A DNA stretch of 64,000 bases, from positions 95,583 to 159,582 of the forward strand of contig NZ_JAMYWQ010000007.1 in NCBI RefSeq assembly GCF_024160145.1, written 5' to 3'. Of the stretch, positions 55,551 through 64,000 are shown one piece after another; the first letter of the stretch is position 1; each line of letters begins with the position of its first letter. Under the pieces are notes generated by a model. It saw only the letters and a list, made by a program, of their open reading frames with translations. It was not told the DNA's origin and did not search any database. This DNA comes from Serratia nevei (GTDB lineage Bacteria > Pseudomonadota > Gammaproteobacteria > Enterobacterales > Enterobacteriaceae). The translations under genes and the position numbers were made by a program.

Positions 55551-56639
55551 TTACGCCTGATTCTGACGCCACCAGTCCGCCAGCAGAATGCCGGTCGCCA
55601 CCGAAACGTTCAGGCTTTCCACCTTGCCGGTGCCGCCGATAGACACGTTCATGTCGCCCTGCTGCCAGGCGCTGTCGCTCAGACCGTCCCGCTCCTGGCC
55701 CAGTACCAGCACCATCTTGGCCGGCAGCTTGGCCTGCGCCAGCGCAGTGCCTTTGTGGCTGGAGGTAGTGACGATGGTGTAACCCGCCTTGCGGAAGGTA
55801 TCCAGCACCGACAGGAAATCATCGGCGTTGATCGCCTTGATATGCTCCGCGCCGCCTTCAGCGGTGCGCACCGCCGCGCCGGACTCCAGCAGCGCCGGAT
55901 CCTGCAGCAGCACGCCGTTGACGCCAAAGTGGGCGCAAGAACGGACGATGGCGCCCAGGTTATGCGGGTTACCCACTTCTTCCAGCGCCAGCACGCAGTC
56001 GGTCGCCGGTGCGCTTTTCAGGTAGGTCTGCGCATCCAGGCCCTGACGTTTTTTGATCAGGAAGCACACGCCGCCGTGGTGCTCGGTGCCGGAAGCCTTG
56101 GCCAGCTCTTCCTCATCCACCACGTGGTAAGCCTTGCGGTTGGCCGCCATCCAGCGCAGCGCTTCGCGGAAACGCGGGGTGACCGACTGCACGAACCAGG
56201 CGCGCACAATCGCTTCCGGGCGGCTGGCGAACAGCGCCTGACAGGCGTTTTCACCGTAAACGCGGGTTTCTTCCGCACGCTGGCGACGCAGCTGTTCCGG
56301 ATCGATAAAGCTTTTGCCGCTGATACCGCCGTGATCAAACGCCGGCTCTTCATTCGGCGCGCGCGAAACGGTTCTCCACGGTGACTCGTTGCCACCGCGA
56401 TCTTCAGAGCGCGCCGGACGGCGAGGACGATCGCTTTCACTGCGGCGGGAGTCGGCGCCACGGCGATCGTTGCCGCCGCGCGCCTTGTCTTGACCGGTGC
56501 GGCCCGAGCGCGCACCGTCAGCCGGACGGCCTTTGCCGGCCGGACGTTTATTCTTGTTGCGGTCGTCGCCGTTGTCGTCGTCACTGCGGACGTACATCAC
56601 TTTGACTTTACCGTTCTTGCCACTAAATGAATCGTTCAT
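55551..56639 (-). CDS. yfiF: SpoU-family RNA 2'-O-methyltransferase homologue YfiF
   Basis: 362 residues from ATG at 56639 ([20 protein letters not shown]). Long charged N-terminal region (about 15-100; Arg/Asp/Gly-rich), a substrate-binding domain (about 110-190), then a SpoU SAM-knot domain with [20 protein letters not shown] and [17 protein letters not shown]. coli YfiF is 345 residues. RNA target not shown by sequence. An open frame upstream to 56741 has no match. Divergent from trxC. Confidence 0.93.
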   Translation of the reverse strand: MNDSFSGKNGKVKVMYVRSDDDNGDDRNKNKRPAGKGRPADGARSGRTGQDKARGGNDRRGADSRRSESDRPRRPARSEDRGGNESPWRTVSRAPNEEPAFDHGGISGKSFIDPEQLRRQRAEETRVYGENACQALFASRPEAIVRAWFVQSVTPRFREALRWMAANRKAYHVVDEEELAKASGTEHHGGVCFLIKKRQGLDAQTYLKSAPATDCVLALEEVGNPHNLGAIVRSCAHFGVNGVLLQDPALLESGAAVRTAEGGAEHIKAINADDFLSVLDTFRKAGYTIVTTSSHKGTALAQAKLPAKMVLVLGQERDGLSDSAWQQGDMNVSIGGTGKVESLNVSVATGILLADWWRQNQA

Positions 56640-56798
56640 TGTCTTCTCCACCAACGCGCAGGGCGCGAAGATTACCTGATGTTGGTGCACGAAGCCACCA
56701 ACTTGCGCTAAAAGCTCCCAACTATCACATCCATTGAACAAACCTCATTGTCCATGCGCCGGGTTTTGCCGATAATTGTCAGCATTAAAGAAACATCT

Positions 56799-56815
56799 CC
56801 GCAACCGCGTTGCGG
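56799..56815 (+). other. Hairpin in the trxC leader
   Basis: CCGCAAC-CGC-GTTGCGG, 7-bp stem in the trxC 5' region, extendable by three weaker pairs, about 30 bp before the start codon. Role unknown. Confidence 0.4.
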
Positions 56816-56846
56816 GGACCATGCTTTCTCTGTACCCGAGGTCAAC

Positions 56847-57266
56847 ATGAATACAGTTTGTGCAGCTTGCCATGCCACCAACCGCGTGCCGGAAGAACGT
56901 CTGGCGGACAACGCGAAATGCGGCCGCTGCGGCCATGAGCTCTTCGACGGTGAAGTGATCAACGCCACCGCCGCCACGCTGGACCAGTTGCTGCAGGACG
57001 ATCTGCCGGTCGTGGTCGATTTCTGGGCGCCGTGGTGCGGCCCGTGCCGCAGCTTTGCGCCGATCTTTGAAGACGTGGCCGAAGAGCGCGCCGGCAAAGT
57101 GCGCTTCGTGAAAGTGAACACCGAAGCCGAGCCGGAGCTGAGCGCCCGTTTCCGCATCCGCAGCATCCCAACCATCATGGTGTTCCGTCAGGGCAAGATG
57201 GTCGACATGCTCAACGGTGCGATGCCAAAGGCGCCGTTTGACAACTGGCTCAACGAGTTAGTGTGA
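56847..57266 (+). CDS. trxC: Thioredoxin 2 TrxC
   Basis: 139 residues from ATG at 56847, the E. coli TrxC length. N-terminal zinc domain with two CxxC pairs ([21 protein letters not shown]) and the thioredoxin active site WCGPC ([12 protein letters not shown]). Cytoplasmic disulfide reductase; trxC is OxyR-regulated in E. coli. Confidence 0.96.
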   Translation: MNTVCAACHATNRVPEERLADNAKCGRCGHELFDGEVINATAATLDQLLQDDLPVVVDFWAPWCGPCRSFAPIFEDVAEERAGKVRFVKVNTEAEPELSARFRIRSIPTIMVFRQGKMVDMLNGAMPKAPFDNWLNELV

Positions 57267-57318
57267 TTCGGCAAGTATAGGCCGTATCCCGCCATCGCGC
57301 GCGAACGCGCCCCGATCG

Positions 57319-57346
57319 AGCCCGCCCCTCCCGGCGGGCTTTTTTC
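57319..57346 (+). terminator. Intrinsic terminator after trxC
   Basis: GCCCGCC-CCTCCC-GGCGGGC followed by T6. Confidence 0.85.
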
Positions 57347-57380
57347 TGCGTTACAATGGCGGTTTTTCCCCAGGATCGTT

Positions 57381-58070
57381 ATGACCGACAACGCCGTACT
57401 TCGCCTGCGCCAATTCCGTTTAGACCGCGCCACCCGCCCCTTTCTGGCGCGCGGTTGCCGAGTGGCGCGTTGTCAGGGTTGCCTGCTGCCGCATAAAAAC
57501 TGCCTGTGCGACACCATTCGCCCGCAGCAGGCCGGCAGCCGTTTCTGCCTGATCATGTTCGGCGCCGAGCCGCTCAAGCCGAGCAACACCGGCCGCCTGA
57601 TCGCCGATATCCTGCCGGACACCCAGGCGTTCCTCTGGTCGCGCACCGAGATCGATCCCGCCCTGCTGGCCGCCATCAACGATCCGACGCGGCAGCCTTA
57701 TGTGGTGTTCCCTGCCTCCTACGCCGACGCCGAACGGCCGGTGTTCAGCGAGCTGCCCGCCGGCGGTAAACCGCCGCTGTTCATTATGCTGGACGGCACC
57801 TGGGCGGAAGCGCGCAAAATGTTCCGTAAAAGCCCGTACCTCAATCAATTCCCGGTGTTTTCCCTCAACGTCGACGCCGCATCGGACTACCAGCTGCGCG
57901 AAGCCAGCCGCGCCGAGCAGCACTGCACGGCGGAAGTGGCCGCTGCCCTGCTGCAACAGGCGGGCGATCTGCCGGCCGCCGACGGATTGAATCAGCATTT
58001 CCGCTATTTCCGCCAACAGTATCTGGCGGGAAAACCGACCCGGCCGGAGGCACAGGTCACAGCAATGTAG
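57381..58070 (+). CDS. tapT: tRNA acp3U47 aminocarboxypropyltransferase TapT (YfiP)
   Basis: 229 residues. N-terminal Cys cluster (CRVARCQGCLLPHKNCLCDT) and the DTW motif in LFIMLDGTWAEARKMFRKSP. In E. coli, YfiP/TapT makes acp3U at position 47 of certain tRNAs. Upstream of yfiQ (48 bp gap) and probably co-transcribed with it. Confidence 0.9.
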   Translation: MTDNAVLRLRQFRLDRATRPFLARGCRVARCQGCLLPHKNCLCDTIRPQQAGSRFCLIMFGAEPLKPSNTGRLIADILPDTQAFLWSRTEIDPALLAAINDPTRQPYVVFPASYADAERPVFSELPAGGKPPLFIMLDGTWAEARKMFRKSPYLNQFPVFSLNVDAASDYQLREASRAEQHCTAEVAAALLQQAGDLPAADGLNQHFRYFRQQYLAGKPTRPEAQVTAM

Positions 58071-58118
58071 CCATAAAGCGCCTAAAATCAGGCGTAACGT
58101 TGCCAAAAGGAGCCGTGC

Positions 58119-60767
58119 ATGAGCCAGCGAGGGTTAGAAGCGCTACTACGTCCCAAATCGATCGCCGTGCTGGGCGCTTCGCAGCAGCCCGGCCGCGCCG
58201 GCAACCTGATGATGAGCAACCTGCTGGCCGGCGGTTTCGGCGGGCCCATTTTGCCGGTCACGCCGCGCTACAAGGCGGTATGCGGCGTGATGGCCTACCC
58301 CGACGTCGCCAGCCTGCCGCTGACGCCGGATCTGGCGATCATCTGCACCCACGCCAAACGCAATCTGGCGCTGATTGAAGCGCTGGGCCAACGCGGCTGT
58401 AAAACCGCCATCGTCCTCTCTTCGCCGCCGGAACAGTTTGCCGAGCTGAAGGCCTGCGCGCAGCGCTACGCCATGCGGCTGCTGGGCCCCAACAGCCTGG
58501 GCCTGCTGGCGCCGTGGCAGGGCATCAACGCCAGCTTCTCGCCGGTGCCGATCCAAAAGGGCAAGCTGGCGTTTATCTCGCAGTCCGCCGCCGTGGCCAA
58601 CACCATTCTCGACTGGGCGCAGCAGCGCGAAGTCGGCTTCTCCTACTTCATCGCGCTGGGCGACAGCCTGGATATCGACGTCGATGACCTGCTCGACTTT
58701 TTGGCGCGCGACAGCAAGACCAGCGCCATCCTGCTGTATCTGGAAAACATCAGCGATGCGCGGCGCTTTCTCTCCGCCTCGCGCAGCGCCTCGCGCAACA
58801 AGCCCATTCTGGTGATCAAAAGCGGCCGTAGCCAACAGGCGCAGCTGCTGCTCAACAGCCAGCTGGGGCTGGACGCCGCCTATGACGCCGCCATCCAGCG
58901 CGCCGGCCTGCTGCGCGTGCAGGATACCCATGAACTGTTCTCGGCGGTGGAAACCCTCAGCCATATGCATCCGCTGCGCGGCGAACGGCTGATGATCGTC
59001 AGCAATGGGGCGGCACCAGCAGCGATGGCGCTGGACGAGCTGCTCGGGCGCAACGGCAAGCTGGCCACGCTGAGTGATGAGAGCCTGGCGAAGCTGAGCG
59101 ACGCACTGCCGGATTTCATTCGCGCCGGCAACCCGCTCGACCTGCGCGATGACGCCACGCCACAGCGTTTCCTGGCGGCTATCGAAGCGCTACTCGACAG
59201 CCACGACTATGACGCGCTGCTGTTGATCCACGCGCCGAGCGCGGCGGCGCCCGGCACTGCCACGGCGGAACGGCTGATCGACGCGCTGCATCGCCATGCG
59301 CGCGGCAAACGCATCACGCTGCTGACCAACTGGTGCGGCGAATACTCTTCGCAAGAGGCGCGCCGGTTGTTTACCGAAGCCGCCATTCCCACCTACCGCA
59401 CGCCGGAAGGCGCGGTGACGGCTTTTATGCATATGGTGGAATACCGCCGTAACCAGAAGCAGCTGAAAGAGACGCCGGCGCTGCCGAGCGGCCTGACCGC
59501 CAATACTGCCGACGCCCACCGTCTGATCCGTCAGGCGCTGGCCGAGGGCGCCACCCAGTTGGATACCCACGAGGTGCAATCCATTCTGCAGGCCTATGAC
59601 CTGAGCACCCTGCCGACCTGGATCGCCGAAGACAGCGCCGAAGCGGTACACATCGCCGAACAGATCGGCTACCCGGTGGCGCTGAAGCTGCGTTCGCCGG
59701 ATATCCCGCATAAATCGGAAGTTCAGGGCGTGATGCTCTACCTGCGCACCGCAACCGAAGTGCAGCGCGCGGCGGAGGCGATCCTCGATCGCGTGAAGCG
59801 TACCTATCCTCAGGCGCGCATCCATGGCCTGCTGGTGCAGAGCATGGCCAACCGCGCCGGCGCCCAGGAGCTGCGCATCGCGGTGGAGCAAGATGCGATT
59901 TTCGGCCCGCTGATCATGCTGGGTGAAGGCGGCGTGGAGTGGCGCCAGGAAAATCAGGTGGCAGTCGCGCTGCCGCCGTTGAACATGGCGCTGGCGCGTT
60001 ATCTGGTGTTGCAGGCGGTGAAAGGCGGCAAGATCCGCGGGCGCAGCGCGCTGCGGCCTTTGGATATTCCCGGATTGAGCCGCTTGCTGGTGCAGGTCTC
60101 CAACCTGATCCTCGACTGCCCGGAGATCGTCCGGCTGGATATTCACCCGGTGCTGGCCTCCGGCAGCGAATTCACCCTGCTGGACGTTTCGATGCAGCTC
60201 GCGCCGTTCAGCGGCGATCCGCAAGCGCGGCTGGCGATTCGCCCTTATCCGCATGAGCTGGAAGAGACTATCGCGCTGAAAGACGGCAGCCAATGCCTGT
60301 TCCGCCCGATCCTGCCGGAAGACGAGCCGGCGCTGAAGCATTTCATCGACCGGGTGACCAAGGAAGATCTCTATTATCGCTACTTCAGCGAGATCAACGA
60401 GTTTACCCATGACGATTTGGCCAACATGACGCAGATCGACTACGATCGAGAAATGGCCTTTGTGGCGGTGCGCGCAGACGAGATCATCGGCGTGACCCGC
60501 GCGCTGTCCGATCCGGACAACACCGACGCCGAATTCGCCGTGCTGGTGCGTTCCGATCTGAAAGGCGTAGGGCTGGGCCGCCAGCTGCTGGAGAAAATGA
60601 TCGCCTATGCGCGCGCTCATGGCCTGACCCGCCTGAGCGGCATCACCATGCCGAATAACCGCGGCATGATCGCGCTGGCGCAGCGGCTGGGCTTTGGCAT
60701 CGAGGTGCAGCTTGAGGACGGCATCGTCAATCTGACGCTGCCGCTGCAGGCCGCCGACGCGCAGTGA
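58119..60767 (+). CDS. yfiQ: Protein lysine acetyltransferase YfiQ (Pat/PatZ)
   Basis: 882 residues. N-terminal ADP-forming acyl-CoA synthetase-like part (about 1-460: KSIAVLGASQQPGRAGNLMM), an ATP-grasp region (about 480-700), and a C-terminal GNAT domain (about 730-880; LVRSDLKGVGLGRQLLEKMI). The E. coli and Salmonella homologues acetylate Acs and other proteins, and respond to cAMP. Starts after AAGGAG at 58119. Confidence 0.95.
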   Translation: MSQRGLEALLRPKSIAVLGASQQPGRAGNLMMSNLLAGGFGGPILPVTPRYKAVCGVMAYPDVASLPLTPDLAIICTHAKRNLALIEALGQRGCKTAIVLSSPPEQFAELKACAQRYAMRLLGPNSLGLLAPWQGINASFSPVPIQKGKLAFISQSAAVANTILDWAQQREVGFSYFIALGDSLDIDVDDLLDFLARDSKTSAILLYLENISDARRFLSASRSASRNKPILVIKSGRSQQAQLLLNSQLGLDAAYDAAIQRAGLLRVQDTHELFSAVETLSHMHPLRGERLMIVSNGAAPAAMALDELLGRNGKLATLSDESLAKLSDALPDFIRAGNPLDLRDDATPQRFLAAIEALLDSHDYDALLLIHAPSAAAPGTATAERLIDALHRHARGKRITLLTNWCGEYSSQEARRLFTEAAIPTYRTPEGAVTAFMHMVEYRRNQKQLKETPALPSGLTANTADAHRLIRQALAEGATQLDTHEVQSILQAYDLSTLPTWIAEDSAEAVHIAEQIGYPVALKLRSPDIPHKSEVQGVMLYLRTATEVQRAAEAILDRVKRTYPQARIHGLLVQSMANRAGAQELRIAVEQDAIFGPLIMLGEGGVEWRQENQVAVALPPLNMALARYLVLQAVKGGKIRGRSALRPLDIPGLSRLLVQVSNLILDCPEIVRLDIHPVLASGSEFTLLDVSMQLAPFSGDPQARLAIRPYPHELEETIALKDGSQCLFRPILPEDEPALKHFIDRVTKEDLYYRYFSEINEFTHDDLANMTQIDYDREMAFVAVRADEIIGVTRALSDPDNTDAEFAVLVRSDLKGVGLGRQLLEKMIAYARAHGLTRLSGITMPNNRGMIALAQRLGFGIEVQLEDGIVNLTLPLQAADAQ

Positions 60768-60919
60768 GCTGCGTCGCAATGCGCTACGAATCCACCACTT
60801 AACGCCAAAACATACGCACAATCGGGGAAACTAATGGTATTATCGCCCGATTATTCGGTTTATTGTTTTTATGCCTGTGGCGTTCCGGCCATCAATCATG
60901 AGAGAAGAAGCGCACTGTG

Positions 60920-62275
60920 ATGTTGTCAAAATTTAAACGTAGCAAACATCAACAACACCTTGCACAACTGCCCAAACTCCCCCAGACGGTTGCTGATGTT
61001 CGTACGTTGTACGCGCCGTCCGACTTTCGCGCCACGCTGCTGGACGCCATCGCCAACGCCACCCAACGTATCTATCTGGTGGCGCTGTATCTGGAGCATG
61101 ACGACACCGGGCGCGAGATCCTCAACGCGCTCTATCAGGCCAAGCAGCGGCGGCCCGAGCTGGAAATCTGCGTGCTGGTCGACTGGCACCGCGCACAGCG
61201 CGGGCGCATCGGCGCCGCCGCGGCCAATACCAACGCCGACTGGTATTGCGCCATGGCCAGCCAGCATCCAGAGCAGTCGGTGCCGATCTACGGCGTGCCG
61301 GTCAATACCCGCGAAGCGCTGGGCGTGCTGCACCTGAAGGGCTTTGTGGTCGACGATACCGTGATCTACAGCGGCGCCAGCATCAACGATGTCTATCTGC
61401 ATCAGCATGAGAAATACCGTTACGATCGCTACCAGCTGATCACCAATGAGGCGTTGGCCGATACCCTGATCGATTACATCAAGCAGCATCTGCTCACCGC
61501 CGGCGCCGTACAGCGCCTCGATCGCAGCGATCGGCCGAAAAGCCCGGAGATCAAAAACGAGATCCGCCAGTTCCGTTTCGCCCTGCGCCGCGCCGGTTAC
61601 CACTTCCGCGGCAAGGCCGGAAACGATGAGCTGGCGGTAACGCCGCTGGTTGGGCTTGGCAAACAAAGCGTGCTGAATAAGACCATTCATCACCTGATGT
61701 CCTGTACCGATCAGAAACTGACGCTGTGCACCCCCTATTTCAACCTGCCGGCGCTGCTGGTACGCAACATCATTTATCTGCTGCGCCAGGGTAAACAGGT
61801 GGAGATCATCGTCGGCGACAAAACCGCCAACGACTTCTATATTCCGGAAGATCAGCCATTCAAAATCATTGGCGCGCTGCCCTATCTGTACGAGATCAAC
61901 CTGCGCCGCTTCCTGAGCCGCTTGCAGCGTTACGTCGACACCGGCCAGCTGATCGTGCGTCTGTGGAAGGATGGCGATAACAGCTATCACCTGAAAGGCA
62001 TGTGGGTAGACGAAGAATGGCAGCTGATTACCGGCAATAACCTCAACCCGCGCGCCTGGCGGCTGGATCTGGAAAACGCCATTCTGATCCACGATCCCAA
62101 GCAGGAAATGCGCGAGCAGCGGCAAAAAGAGCTGGAGTGCATCCGCACTCACACCACCGTGGTCGGCCATTATCAGGAGCTGCAAAGCATTCAGCAGTAT
62201 CCGATCAAGGTGCGCAAGCTGATTCGCCGTCTGCGGCGTATTCGCGTCGATCGGCTGATTAGCCGTATCCTCTAA
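60920..62275 (+). CDS. pssA: Phosphatidylserine synthase PssA
   Basis: 451 residues from ATG at 60920, the E. coli length; GTG at 60917 precedes in frame. Phospholipase-D superfamily with two HKD motifs (VLHLKGFVVDDTVIYSGAS; YHLKGMWVDEEWQLITGNN). It makes phosphatidylserine from CDP-diacylglycerol and serine, peripheral at the inner membrane. Next to yfiQ, as in E. coli. Confidence 0.96.
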   Translation: MLSKFKRSKHQQHLAQLPKLPQTVADVRTLYAPSDFRATLLDAIANATQRIYLVALYLEHDDTGREILNALYQAKQRRPELEICVLVDWHRAQRGRIGAAAANTNADWYCAMASQHPEQSVPIYGVPVNTREALGVLHLKGFVVDDTVIYSGASINDVYLHQHEKYRYDRYQLITNEALADTLIDYIKQHLLTAGAVQRLDRSDRPKSPEIKNEIRQFRFALRRAGYHFRGKAGNDELAVTPLVGLGKQSVLNKTIHHLMSCTDQKLTLCTPYFNLPALLVRNIIYLLRQGKQVEIIVGDKTANDFYIPEDQPFKIIGALPYLYEINLRRFLSRLQRYVDTGQLIVRLWKDGDNSYHLKGMWVDEEWQLITGNNLNPRAWRLDLENAILIHDPKQEMREQRQKELECIRTHTTVVGHYQELQSIQQYPIKVRKLIRRLRRIRVDRLISRIL

Positions 62276-62286
62276 GTGGTACTCTG

Positions 62287-62310
62287 ACCCCGGCCAAAGC
62301 CGGGGTTTTT
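62287..62310. terminator. Terminator between pssA and kgtP
   Basis: CCCCGGC-CAAA-GCCGGGG followed by T5 and ATTTTA on the + strand, in the 38-bp convergent gap. Confidence 0.85.
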
Positions 62311-62313
62311 ATT

Positions 62314-63624
62314 TTACAGCTGTATCTCTTTGCCTTTGCGATGCAGCCGGAGCGAGACCAGCAGCGCCAGCAGGCACATGCCGGAAACGTACCAGAAGAA
62401 GGCATTCTCCACGCCGAACGATTTCAGCGACAGCGCGACATATTCCGCCGAGCCGCCGAACAGGGCGTTGGCTACCGCATAAGACAAGCCCACGCCTAAC
62501 GCACGCACCTCCGGCGGGAACATCTCGGCTTTGAGCAGCCCGCTGATCGCGGTGTAGAAACTGACGATAAACAGCGCCAACACGATCAGGCCGAACGCCA
62601 TAAAGGGATTGGTCACCTCTTTCAGCGCAAACAGGATCGGCACCGTCAGCACGGTGGCCAATGCCGAGAAGATCAGCATCGAACTGCGACGGCCGATTTT
62701 GTCAGAGAACGCGCCGACCGCCGGCTGCAGCAGCATAAAGACGAACAGCGCGACGGTCATGATGGCGCTGGCCAGCCTGGCGTCCATACCGGCGGTGTTC
62801 ACCAGATATTTCTGCATATAGGTGGTGAAGGTGTAGAAGGTCAGCGAACCGGCGGCGGTAAAGCCCAGCACCATCAGAAACGCTTTGCGGTTTTTCCACA
62901 GCCCCGTCAGCGAACCGGCATCCTGGTGGTTACGCGTCTTCGCATCGGAGGTTTCATTCAGCGAACGGCGCAGGTACAGCGCCACCACTGCCAACACCGC
63001 CCCCAGGGCAAACGGTATACGCCATCCCCAGGCCTTCAGCTCTTCGCCGGACAATATCTGCTGCAGGATCACCAACACCAGCAGCGCCAGCAGTTGCCCG
63101 CCGATCAGCGTGACGTACTGGAACGAGGCGTAGAAGCCGCGCCGCCCCTTGATCGCCACCTCGCTCATGTAGGTGGCGCTGGTGCCGTACTCGCCGCCCA
63201 CCGACAACCCCTGGAACAGGCGCGCGATCAGCAGCAGCGCCGGTGCCCAACTGCCGATCGACTCATACGTCGGCAGACAGGCGATCACCAGCGATCCGGC
63301 ACACATCATGCAGACCGAAAGCAGCATTGAATTTTTTCGTCCGTGCTTGTCGGCTATGTAGCCGAACAGCCAGCCGCCGATAGGCCGCATAAAGAAGCCG
63401 GCGGCGAATACCCCGGCGGTTTGCAACAGTTGTGTGGTGCTGTTGCCCGCCGGAAAAAATGAGGCGGCAAAGTAGATTGAGCAGAAGGAGTAAACGTAAA
63501 AATCAAACCACTCCACCAGATTACCTGACGAAGCCCCGACGATAGCGAAAATGCGTTTTTTGTTATCCAGCGCCCCCTGTTCGACGCCGTGCTCCCCCTC
63601 GAGAGCCGAGGTTGTTTCTGTCAT
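62314..63624 (-). CDS. kgtP: 2-oxoglutarate permease KgtP
   Basis: 436 residues (E. coli 432). MHS family of MFS with 12 helices; motifs [35 protein letters not shown] and [21 protein letters not shown]+ symporter of 2-oxoglutarate. Between pssA and the 5S rRNA gene, the same position as in E. coli next to rrnG. Confidence 0.95.
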   Translation of the reverse strand: MTETTSALEGEHGVEQGALDNKKRIFAIVGASSGNLVEWFDFYVYSFCSIYFAASFFPAGNSTTQLLQTAGVFAAGFFMRPIGGWLFGYIADKHGRKNSMLLSVCMMCAGSLVIACLPTYESIGSWAPALLLIARLFQGLSVGGEYGTSATYMSEVAIKGRRGFYASFQYVTLIGGQLLALLVLVILQQILSGEELKAWGWRIPFALGAVLAVVALYLRRSLNETSDAKTRNHQDAGSLTGLWKNRKAFLMVLGFTAAGSLTFYTFTTYMQKYLVNTAGMDARLASAIMTVALFVFMLLQPAVGAFSDKIGRRSSMLIFSALATVLTVPILFALKEVTNPFMAFGLIVLALFIVSFYTAISGLLKAEMFPPEVRALGVGLSYAVANALFGGSAEYVALSLKSFGVENAFFWYVSGMCLLALLVSLRLHRKGKEIQL

Positions 63625-63835
63625 GATATTTTCTCCGAGCCATAGTAATGATGAAATTCGGCTTCCTGCCGCCTGGTGTTACTTTATTGTTATTTATAAG
63701 TTAACAACCAACAGAATAGCGGACGAAGAATATCTGGGATTCAGAGAAACAATGCGTTGGTTTTGTGATGAATATTGAACAGTACGATGAAAGCTGAAAC
63801 GGATTACAGCGGGGATTTTCCATTTTACGCATAGC

Positions 63836-63865
63836 AAAAAGCCCTGAACGTCAGTTCAGGGCTTT
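63836..63865 (-). terminator. Terminator of the rrn operon
   Basis: GCCCTGAAC-GTCA-GTTCAGGGC, 9-bp stem; on the minus strand it is followed by TTTTT (A-run at 63836-63840). About 13 bp beyond the 5S gene. Confidence 0.9.
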
Positions 63866-63877
63866 CGGCTTTGTTTG

Positions 63878-63997
63878 ATGCCTGGCAGTGTCCTACTCTC
63901 GCATGGGGAGACCCCACACTACCATCGGCGCTACGGCGTTTCACTTCTGAGTTCGGCATGGGGTCAGGTGGGACCACCGCGCTATTGCCGCCAGGCA
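63878..63997 (-). rRNA. rrf: 5S ribosomal RNA
   Basis: 120 nt on the minus strand from TGCCTGGCGGC at 63997 to CTGCCAGGCAT at 63878. Interior is practically identical to E. coli 5S (ACCTGACCCCATGCCGAACT; CGATGGTAGTGTGGGGTCTC). The rest of the rrn operon lies beyond the window to the right. Confidence 0.98.
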
Positions 63998-64000
63998 AAT

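Noticed and set aside
59190..60821. 543-residue open frame antisense to yfiQ
   Set aside because: Shadow frame opposite a well-conserved gene; no domain or ribosome-binding site.

Overview
The window looks like a contiguous piece of an enterobacterial chromosome, most likely Serratia (S. marcescens group). Protein sequences and gene order are those of Enterobacterales: ratA-smpB-ssrA at one end; ygaC, a ygaM-like gene, nrdHIEF, proVWX, ygaZH and emrRAB in E. coli order in the middle; yfiF/trxC-tapT-yfiQ-pssA-kgtP-rrf at the other end. Coding DNA is GC-rich and most intergenic DNA is AT-rich. There is no integrase, transposase, CRISPR array or intact prophage. The genus call is inference from recognised proteins, not a database match.

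Layout. 1-1.3 kb: ratA (partial), smpB, tmRNA. 1.3-7.3 kb: a YiaVW-like membrane pair, a DUF3313 lipoprotein diverging from a LysR regulator with a perfect palindrome between them, then the cysteine import/desulfidation pair cyuP-cyuA. 7.6-9.8 kb: a PepSY membrane protein and a DUF2946 protein, both with Met/His-rich exported segments. 10.0-16.0 kb: a tightly packed operon of PTS EIIBC, cytoplasmic sulfatase, GntR/UTRA regulator, two DUF202 membrane proteins (YidH, YidG) and a radical-SAM sulfatase maturase with an added SEC-C tail. I judge this the most interesting system here: import of a probably sulfated sugar, activation of the sulfatase, and local control. 16-31 kb: small enzymes, acetyltransferases and transporters, a decayed LysR gene, a chromosomal MbeD-like coiled-coil protein, acid-shock asr with its RstA box, a 32-residue membrane peptide behind asr, a NicO metal exporter, and a strongly His-rich 89-residue protein.

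31-35.4 kb: a compact GC-rich, structured non-coding-looking block lies directly before the two NrdR boxes of nrdHIEF (class Ib ribonucleotide reductase). 35.4-43.5 kb: genes that separate nrdHIEF from proVWX, which are adjacent in E. coli: a ParE/RelE-type toxin-antitoxin pair with a palindromic operator, a DUF1289 mini-protein, an SDR, an exported metallo-beta-lactamase-fold enzyme, a patatin-like phospholipase, and a 2-hydroxycarboxylate transporter with a CitAB/DcuSR-type two-component system.

43.5-55.5 kb: proVWX (glycine betaine uptake) with an E. coli-like proU promoter, a LysR/MFS pair, the valine exporter ygaZH, and emrR followed by a dedicated outer-membrane factor and emrAB, so a complete tripartite pump is encoded in one locus. 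55.5-64 kb: RNA methyltransferase yfiF, thioredoxin 2 trxC, tapT, protein acetyltransferase yfiQ, phosphatidylserine synthase pssA, 2-oxoglutarate permease kgtP, and a 5S rRNA gene on the minus strand that marks the end of an rrn operon lying beyond the window.
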